Positions 6,265-13,599 are shown, numbered from the stretch's first letter. The stretch: DNA of 13,863 nt from Opitutus sp. GAS368 (GCA_945862035.1 CAMAXB010000043.1:1-13863), one strand, 5' to 3'. Notes: generated from the sequence alone by a model not told the origin. Numbers and translations: made by a program.

Positions 6265-6301
6265 GGCCCCGATCTACGGGAGCAGGATGCTCCCGCTACG
6301 G
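6235..6301. repeat. 32-bp tandem direct repeat, each unit one REP hairpin
   Basis: Two identical 32-bp units, 6235-6266 and 6270-6301, are separated by CCC. Each begins CGATCTAC, contains the GGGAGCA-gga-TGCTCCC hairpin (6242-6260 and 6277-6295) and ends GCTACGG. Sequence identity suggests recent duplication of one REP end. Confidence 0.85.
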
Positions 6302-6330
6302 TTTGAGCCAGGGAGCCGTTCCGTGCGCCG

Positions 6331-6363
6331 AAAAAAAAGCCGCGCCTTGTAGGGCGCGGCTTT
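6331..6363 (-). terminator. Intrinsic terminator of pnp
   Basis: Bases 6336-6346 pair perfectly with 6353-6363 (11 bp, loop TTGTAG). On the minus strand the stem is followed by a run of T (complement of the A run 6331-6338). This classic Rho-independent terminator lies about 30 nt after the pnp stop. Some read-through protection against the converging transposase gene is also likely. Confidence 0.92.
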
Positions 6364-6394
6364 GCAGGGAGTGGGACGTTGTCCCGGCGCGGGC

Positions 6395-8620
6395 TTACTG
6401 CTGCGCAGGAGATTCGCCGGCCGGGGCCGCGGGGGCGGCGTCACCGGCGGGGGCGTTCTTCTGGGCCTCGAGTTCCTTCATCGCGGCCTTGCGCGAGAGG
6501 CGGACCTTGCCGGTCTTCTCGTCGATGCCGATGCACTTCACGGTGATGGAGTCGCCCATCTTGACGACATCCTCCGTGCGACGCACGCGGAAGTCGGCCA
6601 GCTCGGAGATGTGCACGAGGCCTTCCTTGCCGGGCAGGCACTCGACGAAGGCACCGAAGTCCTTCACGCCGGTCACGCGACCGGTGTAGATCTTGCCGGC
6701 CTCGATCTGGGCGCCGCCGCCGCCATCGCGACCGCCGCCACCGCAGAGGGAGTCAATCTCCTGCATGGCGCGGTTCATGGCCTCGCCATTGTTGGAGTAG
6801 ATGAACACCTTGCCGGAGTCGTCCTCGGCGATGTCGATCTGCGCACCGGTCGTTTCCGTGATGCGGCGGATCGTCTTGCCACCGGGCCCGATGAGCAGGC
6901 CGATCTTTTCGGGATCGATCTGGATCGTCTGGATCCGGGGGGCGTACTTGCTGAGGTCGGCGCGGGGCGCGGGGAGCGACCCGAGCATGACCTTGAGGAT
7001 CTCGATACGGGCTTCGCGCGCCTGGAAGACCGCGGTCTTGGCGATCTCGAACGGCAGGCCGTTGATCTTGAGGTCGAGCTGGAAGCCCGTGATGCCCTTA
7101 GTCGTGCCGGCGATCTTGAAGTCCATGTCGCCGAAGTGGTCTTCCTCACCGAGGATGTCGGTGATGGTGGTCCACTTGGTGATCGAGCCATCGGCGGCCA
7201 TCTCGGTCATCAGGCCGCAGGAGATGCCGGCCACGGGGGCGACGATTGGAACGCCCGCGTCCATGAGGGCCAGGCAGCCGCCGCAGATCGAGGCCATCGA
7301 GGTCGAGCCATTGGAGGCCATGATCTCGGAGACGACGCGGATCGAGTAGGGGAACACGTCTTCCGTCGGCAGCACTGGCACGAGCGAACGCTCGGCGAGG
7401 GCGCCGTGACCGATCTCGCGGCGACCCGGACCAATGAAACGGCCGGCCTCGCCCACGGAGAACGGAGGAAAGTTGTAGTGGAGGATGAAGCTCTTCGAGG
7501 TCGGACCGCCGGTGAGGCCGTCCATGTCCTGGGCTTCCTTGGTGGGCCCGAGGGTGACGATCGCGATATTCTGGGTGTCACCACGCTGGAACATGGCGGA
7601 ACCATGAACGCGGGGGAGCACGCCGACCTGCGCCTGGAGTTGGCGGAGGGACTTGGCATCGCGGTGGTCGGAGCGGACGCCCTTGGCGAGCACCGTGGCG
7701 CGGTAGGCCTTGTACTGGAGATCCTCGAACACGACATTGAGGTCGACGTCCGTGAACTTGCCCTCGCCGAGTTCGGCGAGGAGCGCGGCCTTGGCCTCCT
7801 CCTTGAGGAGCTTCACGTTGGCGGAGCGGACGTTCTTCTCGTAGCCAAAGATGGCGGCGGAGACGCGCTCAGCCGGGACGACGCGCTCAATGATGGCGCG
7901 GGCCTCGGGGGTGGCGCCCACGAGCTTGAAGGTGGCCTTCGGTTTGCCGGCGATCTTTACCAGTTCCTTGATGGCGGTGATGATCGGCTGGATGGCCTTG
8001 TGACCGAACTCGAGGGCCTCGATGAAGCGCTCCTCGGGAATCTGGTCGGCGGAACCCTCGATCATGAGCATGTCCTTGTCATTGCCCACGTAGATGAGGT
8101 CGAGGGCGGAGGAAAACATCTGCTCGATCGTCGGATTGGCGACAAACTGGTCGTCGATCAGCGCCACGCGAACGCAGCCGATTGGACCATTCCACGGGAT
8201 GTCGGAGATCGCGAGGGCGGCGCTGGCGCCGTTGACCATCGCGATGTCGGAATCGTTGATCAGATCGGCCGAGAAGAGCTGGCCGATGATCTGCACCTCA
8301 TTAAGGAAACCCTCGGGGAAGAGCGGGCGGCACGGACGGTCGCAGAGGCGGGAGATCAGGATCTCGCGCTCGGACGGACGGCCCTCGCGCTTGAAGTAGC
8401 CACCGGGGAAACGGCCGGCCGCGGCATACTTGTCGCGGTAGTCGACGGTGAGGGGGAAGAAGTCCTGGCCGGGGCGCATGGTCTGCGCAGCGCAGGCGGT
8501 GACAAAGACGTTGGTTTCGCCAACATTGACGTTGACGGCGCCGCCGGCGAGCTGGGCGATCGAGCCGGTGGAGAAGGTCATCCCGATGCCGGGGACCGTG
8601 ACGGAGTGTTTCTGATTCAT
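6395..8620 (-). CDS. pnp: Polyribonucleotide nucleotidyltransferase (PNPase)
   Basis: A 741-residue 3'-5' phosphorolytic exoribonuclease, a trimeric core enzyme of RNA decay. Two RNase PH-like domains are separated by an all-alpha domain; landmarks are PGGYFKREGRPSEREILISRL in the first and GRREIGHGALAERSL plus SMASICGGCLALMDAGV in the second. The KH domain has IGPGGKTIRRI (GPGG at 578-581). The S1 domain (about 641-712) contains DFGAFVECLPGKEGLVHISEL. An unusual ten-residue glycine-rich linker (627-636) sits between KH and S1, and an Ala/Pro-rich tail of about 29 residues ends the protein. Length is normal. The start ATG at 8618-8620 fits the family; only a weak AAAAG precedes it. It lies downstream of rpsO, the common bacterial order, after a long structured spacer. 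Confidence 0.97.
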   Translation of the reverse strand: MNQKHSVTVPGIGMTFSTGSIAQLAGGAVNVNVGETNVFVTACAAQTMRPGQDFFPLTVDYRDKYAAAGRFPGGYFKREGRPSEREILISRLCDRPCRPLFPEGFLNEVQIIGQLFSADLINDSDIAMVNGASAALAISDIPWNGPIGCVRVALIDDQFVANPTIEQMFSSALDLIYVGNDKDMLMIEGSADQIPEERFIEALEFGHKAIQPIITAIKELVKIAGKPKATFKLVGATPEARAIIERVVPAERVSAAIFGYEKNVRSANVKLLKEEAKAALLAELGEGKFTDVDLNVVFEDLQYKAYRATVLAKGVRSDHRDAKSLRQLQAQVGVLPRVHGSAMFQRGDTQNIAIVTLGPTKEAQDMDGLTGGPTSKSFILHYNFPPFSVGEAGRFIGPGRREIGHGALAERSLVPVLPTEDVFPYSIRVVSEIMASNGSTSMASICGGCLALMDAGVPIVAPVAGISCGLMTEMAADGSITKWTTITDILGEEDHFGDMDFKIAGTTKGITGFQLDLKINGLPFEIAKTAVFQAREARIEILKVMLGSLPAPRADLSKYAPRIQTIQIDPEKIGLLIGPGGKTIRRITETTGAQIDIAEDDSGKVFIYSNNGEAMNRAMQEIDSLCGGGGRDGGGGAQIEAGKIYTGRVTGVKDFGAFVECLPGKEGLVHISELADFRVRRTEDVVKMGDSITVKCIGIDEKTGKVRLSRKAAMKELEAQKNAPAGDAAPAAPAGESPAQQ

Positions 8621-8809
8621 GACTTGCTTTTCTGCTTTAAAGCGCGCCGCGGATGAATCGGGCGACCGCGACGCGCGGCGGTAGCCCGGGGTTGGGTGGA
8701 GGCGGCCGTGAACGGCCGTTTGAAACCGCCGGTCAGATCGATCGGCGCCACCCGTGTGTGGTGGGTTGGCTGGTAACCAGCCCTCGCATCCTCGTGTTCG
8801 TCACGAGAG

Positions 8810-8865
8810 ATTTCTGTTTGGCGCCCGGACCTCGCACAAGAGAGGCGGAGGCGGCAAACAGAAAT
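8810..8865 (-). promoter_or_regulatory. Long stem-loop in the pnp leader, possible RNase III site
   Basis: Bases 8810-8825 pair with 8850-8865 over 16 positions with one mismatch (8821/8854). Inside the loop a 4-bp CCTC/GAGG stem (8830-8833 with 8842-8845) can extend the structure. It lies between the rpsO terminator and pnp, where enteric bacteria place the RNase III-cleaved pnp leader hairpin. Confidence 0.5.
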
Positions 8866-8897
8866 GTCCCGGTCAGTTCCCGAGTGTCGGAAAGACA

Positions 8898-8926
8898 ACG
8901 GGCGACCCGCGGATCGGGTCGCCCGT
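8898..8926 (-). terminator. Terminator-like hairpin after rpsO
   Basis: A perfect 12-bp stem (8898-8909 with 8915-8926, loop CGGAT) begins 12 nt after the rpsO stop on the minus strand and is followed by TGTCTTTCC. The T tract is short, so it may be a partial terminator or an RNA 3'-end stabiliser allowing some read-through to pnp. Confidence 0.7.
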
Positions 8927-8937
8927 GTGCTAAAGGG

Positions 8938-9201
8938 TTACTTGCGGAGGCTGAGACGCTGCAGCAGCTCGTTATACTTCGGCATGTTATGCCGCTTGAT
9001 ATAATCGAGGAGTTTGCGGCGGCGGCTGGCCATCTGGAGGAGGCCCCGGCGGCTGTGGAAATCCTTGCGATGCGTGCGCAGGTGCTCGGTCAAGTGATTG
9101 ATCCGGGCGGTGAGCAGCGCGATCTGGACTTCGGAAGATCCGGTATCCTTCTCGTGGGTTTTGTATTCTGCGATGATTTCGGGTTTAACGACGGTGGACA
9201 T
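8938..9201 (-). CDS. rpsO: 30S ribosomal protein S15
   Basis: An 87-residue protein of typical S15 length. It binds the central domain of 16S rRNA early in 30S assembly. Family landmarks are DTGSSEVQIALLTARINHLTEHL, HRKDFHSRRGLL and RRRKLLDYIKR. The start ATG at 9199-9201 gives the normal N-terminus (MSTVVKPEIIAEY); the A/C-rich sequence before it has no Shine-Dalgarno motif. It is followed by a strong hairpin and then pnp, the usual bacterial arrangement. dciA lies 251 nt upstream on the same strand. Confidence 0.97.
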   Translation of the reverse strand: MSTVVKPEIIAEYKTHEKDTGSSEVQIALLTARINHLTEHLRTHRKDFHSRRGLLQMASRRRKLLDYIKRHNMPKYNELLQRLSLRK

Positions 9202-9452
9202 GGTTTGGTGGATGGGTTGCACGACTGTAGGGGACCTTCGCAGGCCCCGTGCCACCCGCTTCGGCCCCGGGGTTAACCGTGGCCTTGGCCGGCGTCACCG
9301 TTCCAATCCGGCGGAATGCCGGACCAGTCATGGTGGGACCCCGTAACCGACGGGATCTCACTAACGCAAGGCGTCTGTATCCCAACCCGCGGGCCCCGGC
9401 GCAAGCGTATTTTTGTGAGCCTTTGGTGCCGGGGGACAGTCGTTTGCAATCG
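9202..9452 (-). other. 251-nt non-coding spacer upstream of rpsO
   Basis: No convincing gene on either strand. It should carry the rpsO promoter and 5' leader. A 6-bp hairpin (9307-9312 with 9318-9323) is present. S15 leaders are often autoregulatory, but no known S15-binding fold could be recognised by eye. Confidence 0.4.
9375..9404 (-). promoter_or_regulatory. Weak candidate promoter for rpsO-pnp
   Basis: On the minus strand TTGCGC (9399-9404) is followed after 18 nt by ATACAG (9375-9380), a loose match to sigma-70 boxes about 175 nt before the rpsO start. Resemblance is modest. Confidence 0.25.
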
Positions 9453-9845
9453 TCAGCCAGCCCGCAAGTTGAGTGATTTAACGTGATCGCAGCCCGGGAG
9501 CTTCCGAATGCGTTCCACGATCGTCTGGCGGTGGTGAAAGAGTTCGTTCCGGACGACCGAGTGACTGGCGAGGACGATGAGGCGGCCCTTGGGGTCGATT
9601 TGGGCCGCATGGGCATAGCTCGCGTTGGCCGAGCCCACGATCTCGGTCCAGTGGTCTCGGATGACCTGTTCGGGGGAGTCTCGTCCCACCTGGTACTTCT
9701 GTAAAAGCTCTTCGACCAAAGACGACAGGCCCTTGGTCGGTCGCTTGCGCTGGCGATGGGGCTCGATCGTCGCAATCCCGCGCAGGTCCCCAATCAGCTC
9801 CTCGGCGAGCTTGGAGAACCGGGGAGGGGCGGGATCGTGGGCCAT
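9453..9845 (-). CDS. dciA: DUF721 / DciA-family protein
   Basis: A 130-residue protein of the DUF721 family. DciA is the ancestral bacterial loader that interacts with the replicative helicase DnaB in species lacking DnaC or DnaI. The DUF721 domain covers about residues 37-127: GLSSLVEELLQKYQV, then HWTEIVGSANASYAHA, then RLIVLASHSVVRNELFHHRQTIVERI, and it closes with a hydrophobic strand near HVKSLNLRAG. The basic segment RQRKRP (31-36) could bind DNA. The start ATG at 9843-9845 gives a sensible short N-terminus with no clear Shine-Dalgarno. It is divergent from the GT9 gene (90-nt spacer) and upstream of rpsO. The family is clear; the helicase-loading role is inferred from homologues. Confidence 0.85.
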   Translation of the reverse strand: MAHDPAPPRFSKLAEELIGDLRGIATIEPHRQRKRPTKGLSSLVEELLQKYQVGRDSPEQVIRDHWTEIVGSANASYAHAAQIDPKGRLIVLASHSVVRNELFHHRQTIVERIRKLPGCDHVKSLNLRAG

Positions 9846-9935
9846 GGGAACGGTGAATGGTTGGTCGGGGAGCGAATTCTCTCAAGGCTCGCCCACGGCA
9901 AGGCAAGTGGCAATCTGCACCTCGCGCATCCGCCC

Positions 9936-10904
9936 ATGACCGACGTCCTCATCATTAAGCCCTCCTCGCTGGGTGATATCCTGAACGGGCTTCAACTCGC
10001 GGCCACCCTCAAGGCGGGTCGCCCGGACCTGCGGATCAGCTGGGTGGTGGCCGATGCGTTCGCTCCCGTGGTCAGGGACTGTCTTGCGGTGGACCGCTGT
10101 TTTGTCTTCGAACGCAAAGGTGGGATCGGGGCGTTCGTCCGCCTGCTGCGCGCCTTGCGGCGCGAACGCTTTGATGTGGTGCTCGACCTGCAGGGGCTCG
10201 CCCGGTCGGGCCTGATGACTTGGGCCGCCCGCAGCCCGCGCAAGATCGGGCGGAGTGATGCCCGCGAAGGTGCTGGCCTCTATTACCATGAGAGCATCCC
10301 GCTCCCGCTGGGAGAATGGCGGGATCACTCGGTGGCGATCCTGCTGGAGTTTTGCCGGGCGTTTGATCTGCCACCGCGTCTCGCGGGCAAGGTCGAGTTT
10401 CGTCCGCCCGCGGAATTTCGTTACGCTTCGGCGATGGCCCCGGTGGCCGGACGCGGCCCGGTGCTGATGTTCCCGGACAGCCGTGGCGCGGACCGCGAGT
10501 GGCCGGGCTTTGCCGAACTGACGAAGCGTTTCCTGGAAGCGGAGCCTACGGCCCGGGTGGTGTGGGCGGGGCAAAAGAATCTACCCCTGCCGACGGGAGT
10601 CGATGCCACCCGTTTCACCCACCTGATGGGCAAAACCACGCTGCCCGAGGTGATCGCGATGATCCCGCGCGCGTCGGTGGTGGTGGCTAATGACAGCGGC
10701 CCGATGCACCTCGCCGCCGCGCTGGGCGCACGAACCCTGTCGCTCTTTGGCCCGACCACCGCGCGCATGCGGGCCCCGTATCCGCCGAATGGTGACTTGC
10801 ACCGTTTCCTCGAGTCGCCTGACGGTGTCATGGCCAGCCTCCCGGTCGAGCCGGTGCTGGCGGCCCTGCGCGAAGCCTGGCAGGGCTCCGCCGCCATCAA
10901 GTAA
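9936..10904 (+). CDS. Glycosyltransferase family 9 protein (heptosyltransferase-like)
   Basis: A 322-residue GT-B fold enzyme that probably transfers heptose from ADP-heptose to a lipopolysaccharide core acceptor on the cytoplasmic face of the inner membrane. The N-terminal IIKPSSLGDILNGLQ (6-20) is the acceptor-side signature, VVLDLQGLARSG (81-92) follows, and the sugar-nucleotide domain holds NDSGPMHLAAALG (252-264) with LFGPT (270-274). Length is typical. The start ATG at 9936 matches the family N-terminus; the longer upstream frame would overlap dciA. No Shine-Dalgarno is visible. It converges on a GT2 gene, and its final codon and stop form one arm of a shared hairpin. Sequence alone does not decide between heptosyltransferase I, II or a related GT9. 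Confidence 0.88.
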   Translation: MTDVLIIKPSSLGDILNGLQLAATLKAGRPDLRISWVVADAFAPVVRDCLAVDRCFVFERKGGIGAFVRLLRALRRERFDVVLDLQGLARSGLMTWAARSPRKIGRSDAREGAGLYYHESIPLPLGEWRDHSVAILLEFCRAFDLPPRLAGKVEFRPPAEFRYASAMAPVAGRGPVLMFPDSRGADREWPGFAELTKRFLEAEPTARVVWAGQKNLPLPTGVDATRFTHLMGKTTLPEVIAMIPRASVVVANDSGPMHLAAALGARTLSLFGPTTARMRAPYPPNGDLHRFLESPDGVMASLPVEPVLAALREAWQGSAAIK

Positions 10905-10918
10905 CCCATAGGTTACTT
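10899..10918. terminator. Shared hairpin containing the stop codons of two convergent genes
   Basis: AAGTAACC (10899-10906) pairs perfectly with GGTTACTT (10911-10918) around the loop CATA. The left arm holds the lysine codon and TAA of the plus-strand GT9 gene; the right arm holds the same AAG-TAA of the minus-strand GT2 gene. There is no real T tract on either side, so a bidirectional terminator is plausible but unproven. Confidence 0.5.
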
Positions 10919-11860
10919 GTTCGGCGGGCGCAGGCCTCCCTCGAGCGGGCGGCCGCGGGCGTGCCAGCGGAGGAGGGTGGACTGCCAGGCGGCGCGTTCA
11001 CGCAAAGCGGGGGAGAAAGGGGAGGCGAGGGCGTTGAACGCCCAGGAACAGGCAAGGCGCAGCGGGAGGATCGTGCGCAGGATCACATTCACGGCCGGGC
11101 CGGCGTGGCGATCAAAGTACAGGTAGCGCGAGCGCCAGAACTCGATCCGGGCGGCCGGCCGGACGGTATTGGCGGAGGCCCCCTGGTGGTGCCACACGCG
11201 GATCCCGGGATGGTGGATCACCCGGCCGCCACCACGGCGGACCTGGGTGCAGAAGTCGGTTTCCTCGAGATAGAAGAAGTAACGCTCCGCGAGCCCGCCG
11301 AAGCGTTCCCAGGTCGCGCGCGGAATCGCCAGGAAGGCGCCGATCACGGAGTCGACGGCGACCGGCTCGCGGGCGGGCAGGCGCGGGCCGGACCGGGTGA
11401 GGCGGCGCCAGCGCTTGAGCAGCGAGCGGTTGAGCAGCTCGGTCGCGAGGGAGGGCGCCTCCGCCACGGAGTTCTGGAGCGAGCCGTCCGAGTTCAGCAG
11501 CTGCGCGCCGAGCACGCCGCAGTCGGGTGTGGCGCGCAGGTAGGCCAGGGCGGCGTCAAGGTTGCCGGGCTGCAGGGCCGCGTCGGAGTTCAGGAGCAGC
11601 AGCACCGATCCGGACGCCTGTGACGCGGCGAGATTGTTGGCCCGGGCGAAACCCTGATTCTCCGCCGAGTACACGTAGCGAACCTGGGGGAACCGCGCCT
11701 TCAGCTGCTCGCCCGTACCGTCAGTCGAGCCATTGTCGATCACGACGACCTCAACCGTGGCCCGATCCCCGCAGGTCAGCACGGAGGTCACCGCCTCGGA
11801 CGTGAGCCGGGCGGTGTTGCGGGTGACGATCAAGATGGAAAAATCGGGCGGGGGCGTCAC
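10913..11860 (-). CDS. Glycosyltransferase family 2 protein (rhamnosyltransferase-like)
   Basis: A 315-residue GT-A fold enzyme. VVVIDNGSTDGTGEQL (38-53) is the nucleotide-sugar motif, LLNSDA (89-94) takes the DxD position, GAFLAIPR (174-181) follows, and FYLEETDFC (196-204) supplies the acidic catalytic motif. This set matches WbbL-like rhamnosyltransferases and related polysaccharide enzymes. The C-terminal third (about 255-285) is hydrophobic and may sit at the membrane. The start is GTG 11858-11860, overlapping the TGA of the upstream MsbA-like gene as GTGA, so translation is probably coupled. A role in making the lipid-linked or LPS glycan exported by the neighbour is inferred. Confidence 0.88.
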   Translation of the reverse strand: MTPPPDFSILIVTRNTARLTSEAVTSVLTCGDRATVEVVVIDNGSTDGTGEQLKARFPQVRYVYSAENQGFARANNLAASQASGSVLLLLNSDAALQPGNLDAALAYLRATPDCGVLGAQLLNSDGSLQNSVAEAPSLATELLNRSLLKRWRRLTRSGPRLPAREPVAVDSVIGAFLAIPRATWERFGGLAERYFFYLEETDFCTQVRRGGGRVIHHPGIRVWHHQGASANTVRPAARIEFWRSRYLYFDRHAGPAVNVILRTILPLRLACSWAFNALASPFSPALRERAAWQSTLLRWHARGRPLEGGLRPPNK

Positions 11861-13599
11861 GGCGAGCTGGACTGGCGGTCGTACAGCGCCTTGTACAGCG
11901 GGCTGCAGGCGTAAAGCTCGGCGTGGGTTCCGCGGGCTGCGATCTCGCCCTGGTCAAAGACGAGAATGAGCGATGCCGTGCGGATGGTGCTGAAACGATG
12001 GGCGATGATCAGCACGGTCTTGCCCAGGACGAGCGTTTTGAGTGCGAGCTGGATCACGGATTCGCTCTCGCTGTCGAGTGCGCTCGTGGCCTCGTCGAGA
12101 ATGAGGACCGGGGCGTTGCGCAGGAAGGCACGGGCGATCGCGAGACGCTGCCTTTGTCCGCCGGAGAGCCGGGCGCCGCGTTCGCCCACGATGGTCTCGT
12201 AGCCCTCGGGAAACGCGGAGACGAAGTCGTGCGCGTAGGCGGCGCGGGCGGCCGCCTCGACCTCGGCCCGGGTGGCTTCGGGCCGGGCGATGAGGAGATT
12301 GTTGAAGATGGTGTCGTTGAACAGGACGGGATCCTGCGCGACGACGGCGAGGTTGCGCCGGAGATCGGCGAGCCGCAGGTCGCGGAGGTCGATCCCATCG
12401 AGGGTCACGCGCCCCTCGACGGGGTCGAAGAAGCGTGGCACGAGGTGGGCAAACGTCGATTTGCCGGCGCCGCTCGGCCCGACCAGGGCGCAGACCGTGC
12501 CGGCAGGAATTTGAATCGAAAGATCCCGCAGGACCGGCTCGTCGGGACGGTAGGAAAAGGCGACCGCTTCAAACCCGAGGTCGCCGCGCGCCTGGCCGCA
12601 GGGCCTGGCATCGGCGCGGTCGATGATCCCCACCGGCGCATGGAGGACGGCCTCCAGCCGGTCGAGGGCGCCGAGGCCCCGCTTCATCTCATTGTTGATG
12701 CTGCCGAGCTTCTTGATCGGGTCATAGCTCGCGTACAGCGCGGTGATGAGCGCCACGAAGATATCGAGCTCGATTCCGATTCGGTAGGCGTAGAAAAGGG
12801 TCACGGAGAGACCGAAGGCGGAGACAATCTCGATGAGGGGGGTGAGGGCCTTGTCGTACTTCGCGAACTTGAGCTGGGCCCTGATCAGCAGCTGGGAAAC
12901 GGCGCCGAAGCGCCGGGTCTCGCGTTCCTCCAAGCTGAAAGCGCGGACCTCGCGGACGGCTGAGAGATTCTCGTTGAGGCAGGAGGAGACGGCGCCGAGT
13001 TCGGCCTGGATCCGGCCCGCGCGGTTGACGAGCTTGCGGCCGATGAAGCGGATCGGGAGGACGGACAGAGGGATGATGGCGAACGTGACGAGGACGAAGG
13101 GCAGGCCGTCGATCTCAAAGGCCTTGTAGGCGACGAAACCCATCGCCCCGATCAGGGTGGCGGGGCTCTTGACGATCTCGTTCGCGAGGGTGGTCAGCGT
13201 GACCTGAAGCTGGCTCGCGTCGGCGATCCCGCGGGAGAGCAGGTCCCCGGAGGAGTTCTGTTGAAAGAAAGACAGGGGAAGGATCTGCAGCTTGCGGAAA
13301 AAATCGAGGCGGATGTCCTCAAGGACCCGGGTGCCGACGCATTGGATCAGGTAGCTGTTCAGGTAGCCGGCGACGCCGCGGACGAGGAACACGGACGGCA
13401 GCCACAGGGTGACGAGGATGATCTCGCCGGTGGAGAGTTCCCGCGCGCCTTCGCCGAAGATTACGGGGAAGATCTTGCTGATCATCAGCGGCAGGCCGGC
13501 ACCCGAGGCCACGCCGGCCAAGATCCCGCAGATGATGGCAGCGATCAGGAGCGACCGGTGGGGCCGCAAGTAGCGAAAATAGGGGCGCAGCCGATTCAT
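11857..13599 (-). CDS. ABC exporter, fused permease and ATPase (MsbA-like)
   Basis: A 580-residue half-transporter that flips lipids or lipid-linked glycans across the inner membrane. The membrane domain (about 1-320) has helices near 17-40, 60-83, 140-160, 166-187 and 255-292. The ATPase domain carries Walker A GPSGAGKS (374-381), Q-loop Q422, LSGGQ (478-482), Walker B VLILDE (498-503) and the switch H534 in IIAHR. The sequence resembles MsbA and lipid A export proteins, but the substrate cannot be fixed from sequence; the coupled GT2 and nearby GT9 genes support an envelope-glycolipid role. The start ATG at 13597-13599 follows the upstream permease stop by 15 nt, suggesting one operon. No Shine-Dalgarno is seen. 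Confidence 0.9.
   Translation of the reverse strand: MNRLRPYFRYLRPHRSLLIAAIICGILAGVASGAGLPLMISKIFPVIFGEGARELSTGEIILVTLWLPSVFLVRGVAGYLNSYLIQCVGTRVLEDIRLDFFRKLQILPLSFFQQNSSGDLLSRGIADASQLQVTLTTLANEIVKSPATLIGAMGFVAYKAFEIDGLPFVLVTFAIIPLSVLPIRFIGRKLVNRAGRIQAELGAVSSCLNENLSAVREVRAFSLEERETRRFGAVSQLLIRAQLKFAKYDKALTPLIEIVSAFGLSVTLFYAYRIGIELDIFVALITALYASYDPIKKLGSINNEMKRGLGALDRLEAVLHAPVGIIDRADARPCGQARGDLGFEAVAFSYRPDEPVLRDLSIQIPAGTVCALVGPSGAGKSTFAHLVPRFFDPVEGRVTLDGIDLRDLRLADLRRNLAVVAQDPVLFNDTIFNNLLIARPEATRAEVEAAARAAYAHDFVSAFPEGYETIVGERGARLSGGQRQRLAIARAFLRNAPVLILDEATSALDSESESVIQLALKTLVLGKTVLIIAHRFSTIRTASLILVFDQGEIAARGTHAELYACSPLYKALYDRQSSSP

Larger units (their letters stand above)
8621..8937 (-). promoter_or_regulatory. 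Structured 317-nt rpsO-pnp spacer / pnp leader
   Basis: No protein gene is convincing here. In minus-strand order it holds the rpsO terminator (8898-8926), a long imperfect stem (8810-8865), a 6-bp hairpin with a 5-nt loop (8791-8807), a 6-bp hairpin with a triloop (8768-8782), a CGGCCG self-pairing hairpin (8703-8718) and a 7-bp GC stem (8645-8651 with 8674-8680). Such a series of stems fits a post-transcriptionally regulated leader. In E. coli the pnp leader is cleaved by RNase III and then used by PNPase for autoregulation; whether the same happens here is inference. Confidence 0.5.

Noticed and set aside
6210..6301. The regularly spaced short repeats could be mistaken for a small CRISPR array.
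   Set aside because: The repeats are hairpins in opposite orientations with spacers of only 9-16 nt and a RAYT gene next door, which fits REP elements and not CRISPR.
6362..8656. A 764-codon open frame on the plus strand, antisense to pnp.
   Set aside because: It mirrors pnp codon structure in GC-rich DNA, has biased His/Asp/Gly/Leu composition and no domain; pnp on the other strand is unambiguous.
8617..8898. A 93-codon minus-strand open frame filling the rpsO-pnp spacer.
   Set aside because: It overlaps the pnp start, is rich in Arg/Thr/Ser without any motif, and the region is better explained as a structured leader.
9492..9512. GGGAGCTTCC inside dciA resembles the left arm of a REP hairpin.
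   Set aside because: The right arm and the GTAG foot are missing, and the bases encode normal dciA residues.
11923..12963. A 346-codon plus-strand open frame antisense to the MsbA-like exporter.
   Set aside because: Shadow of the exporter gene, with repetitive acidic composition and no motifs.
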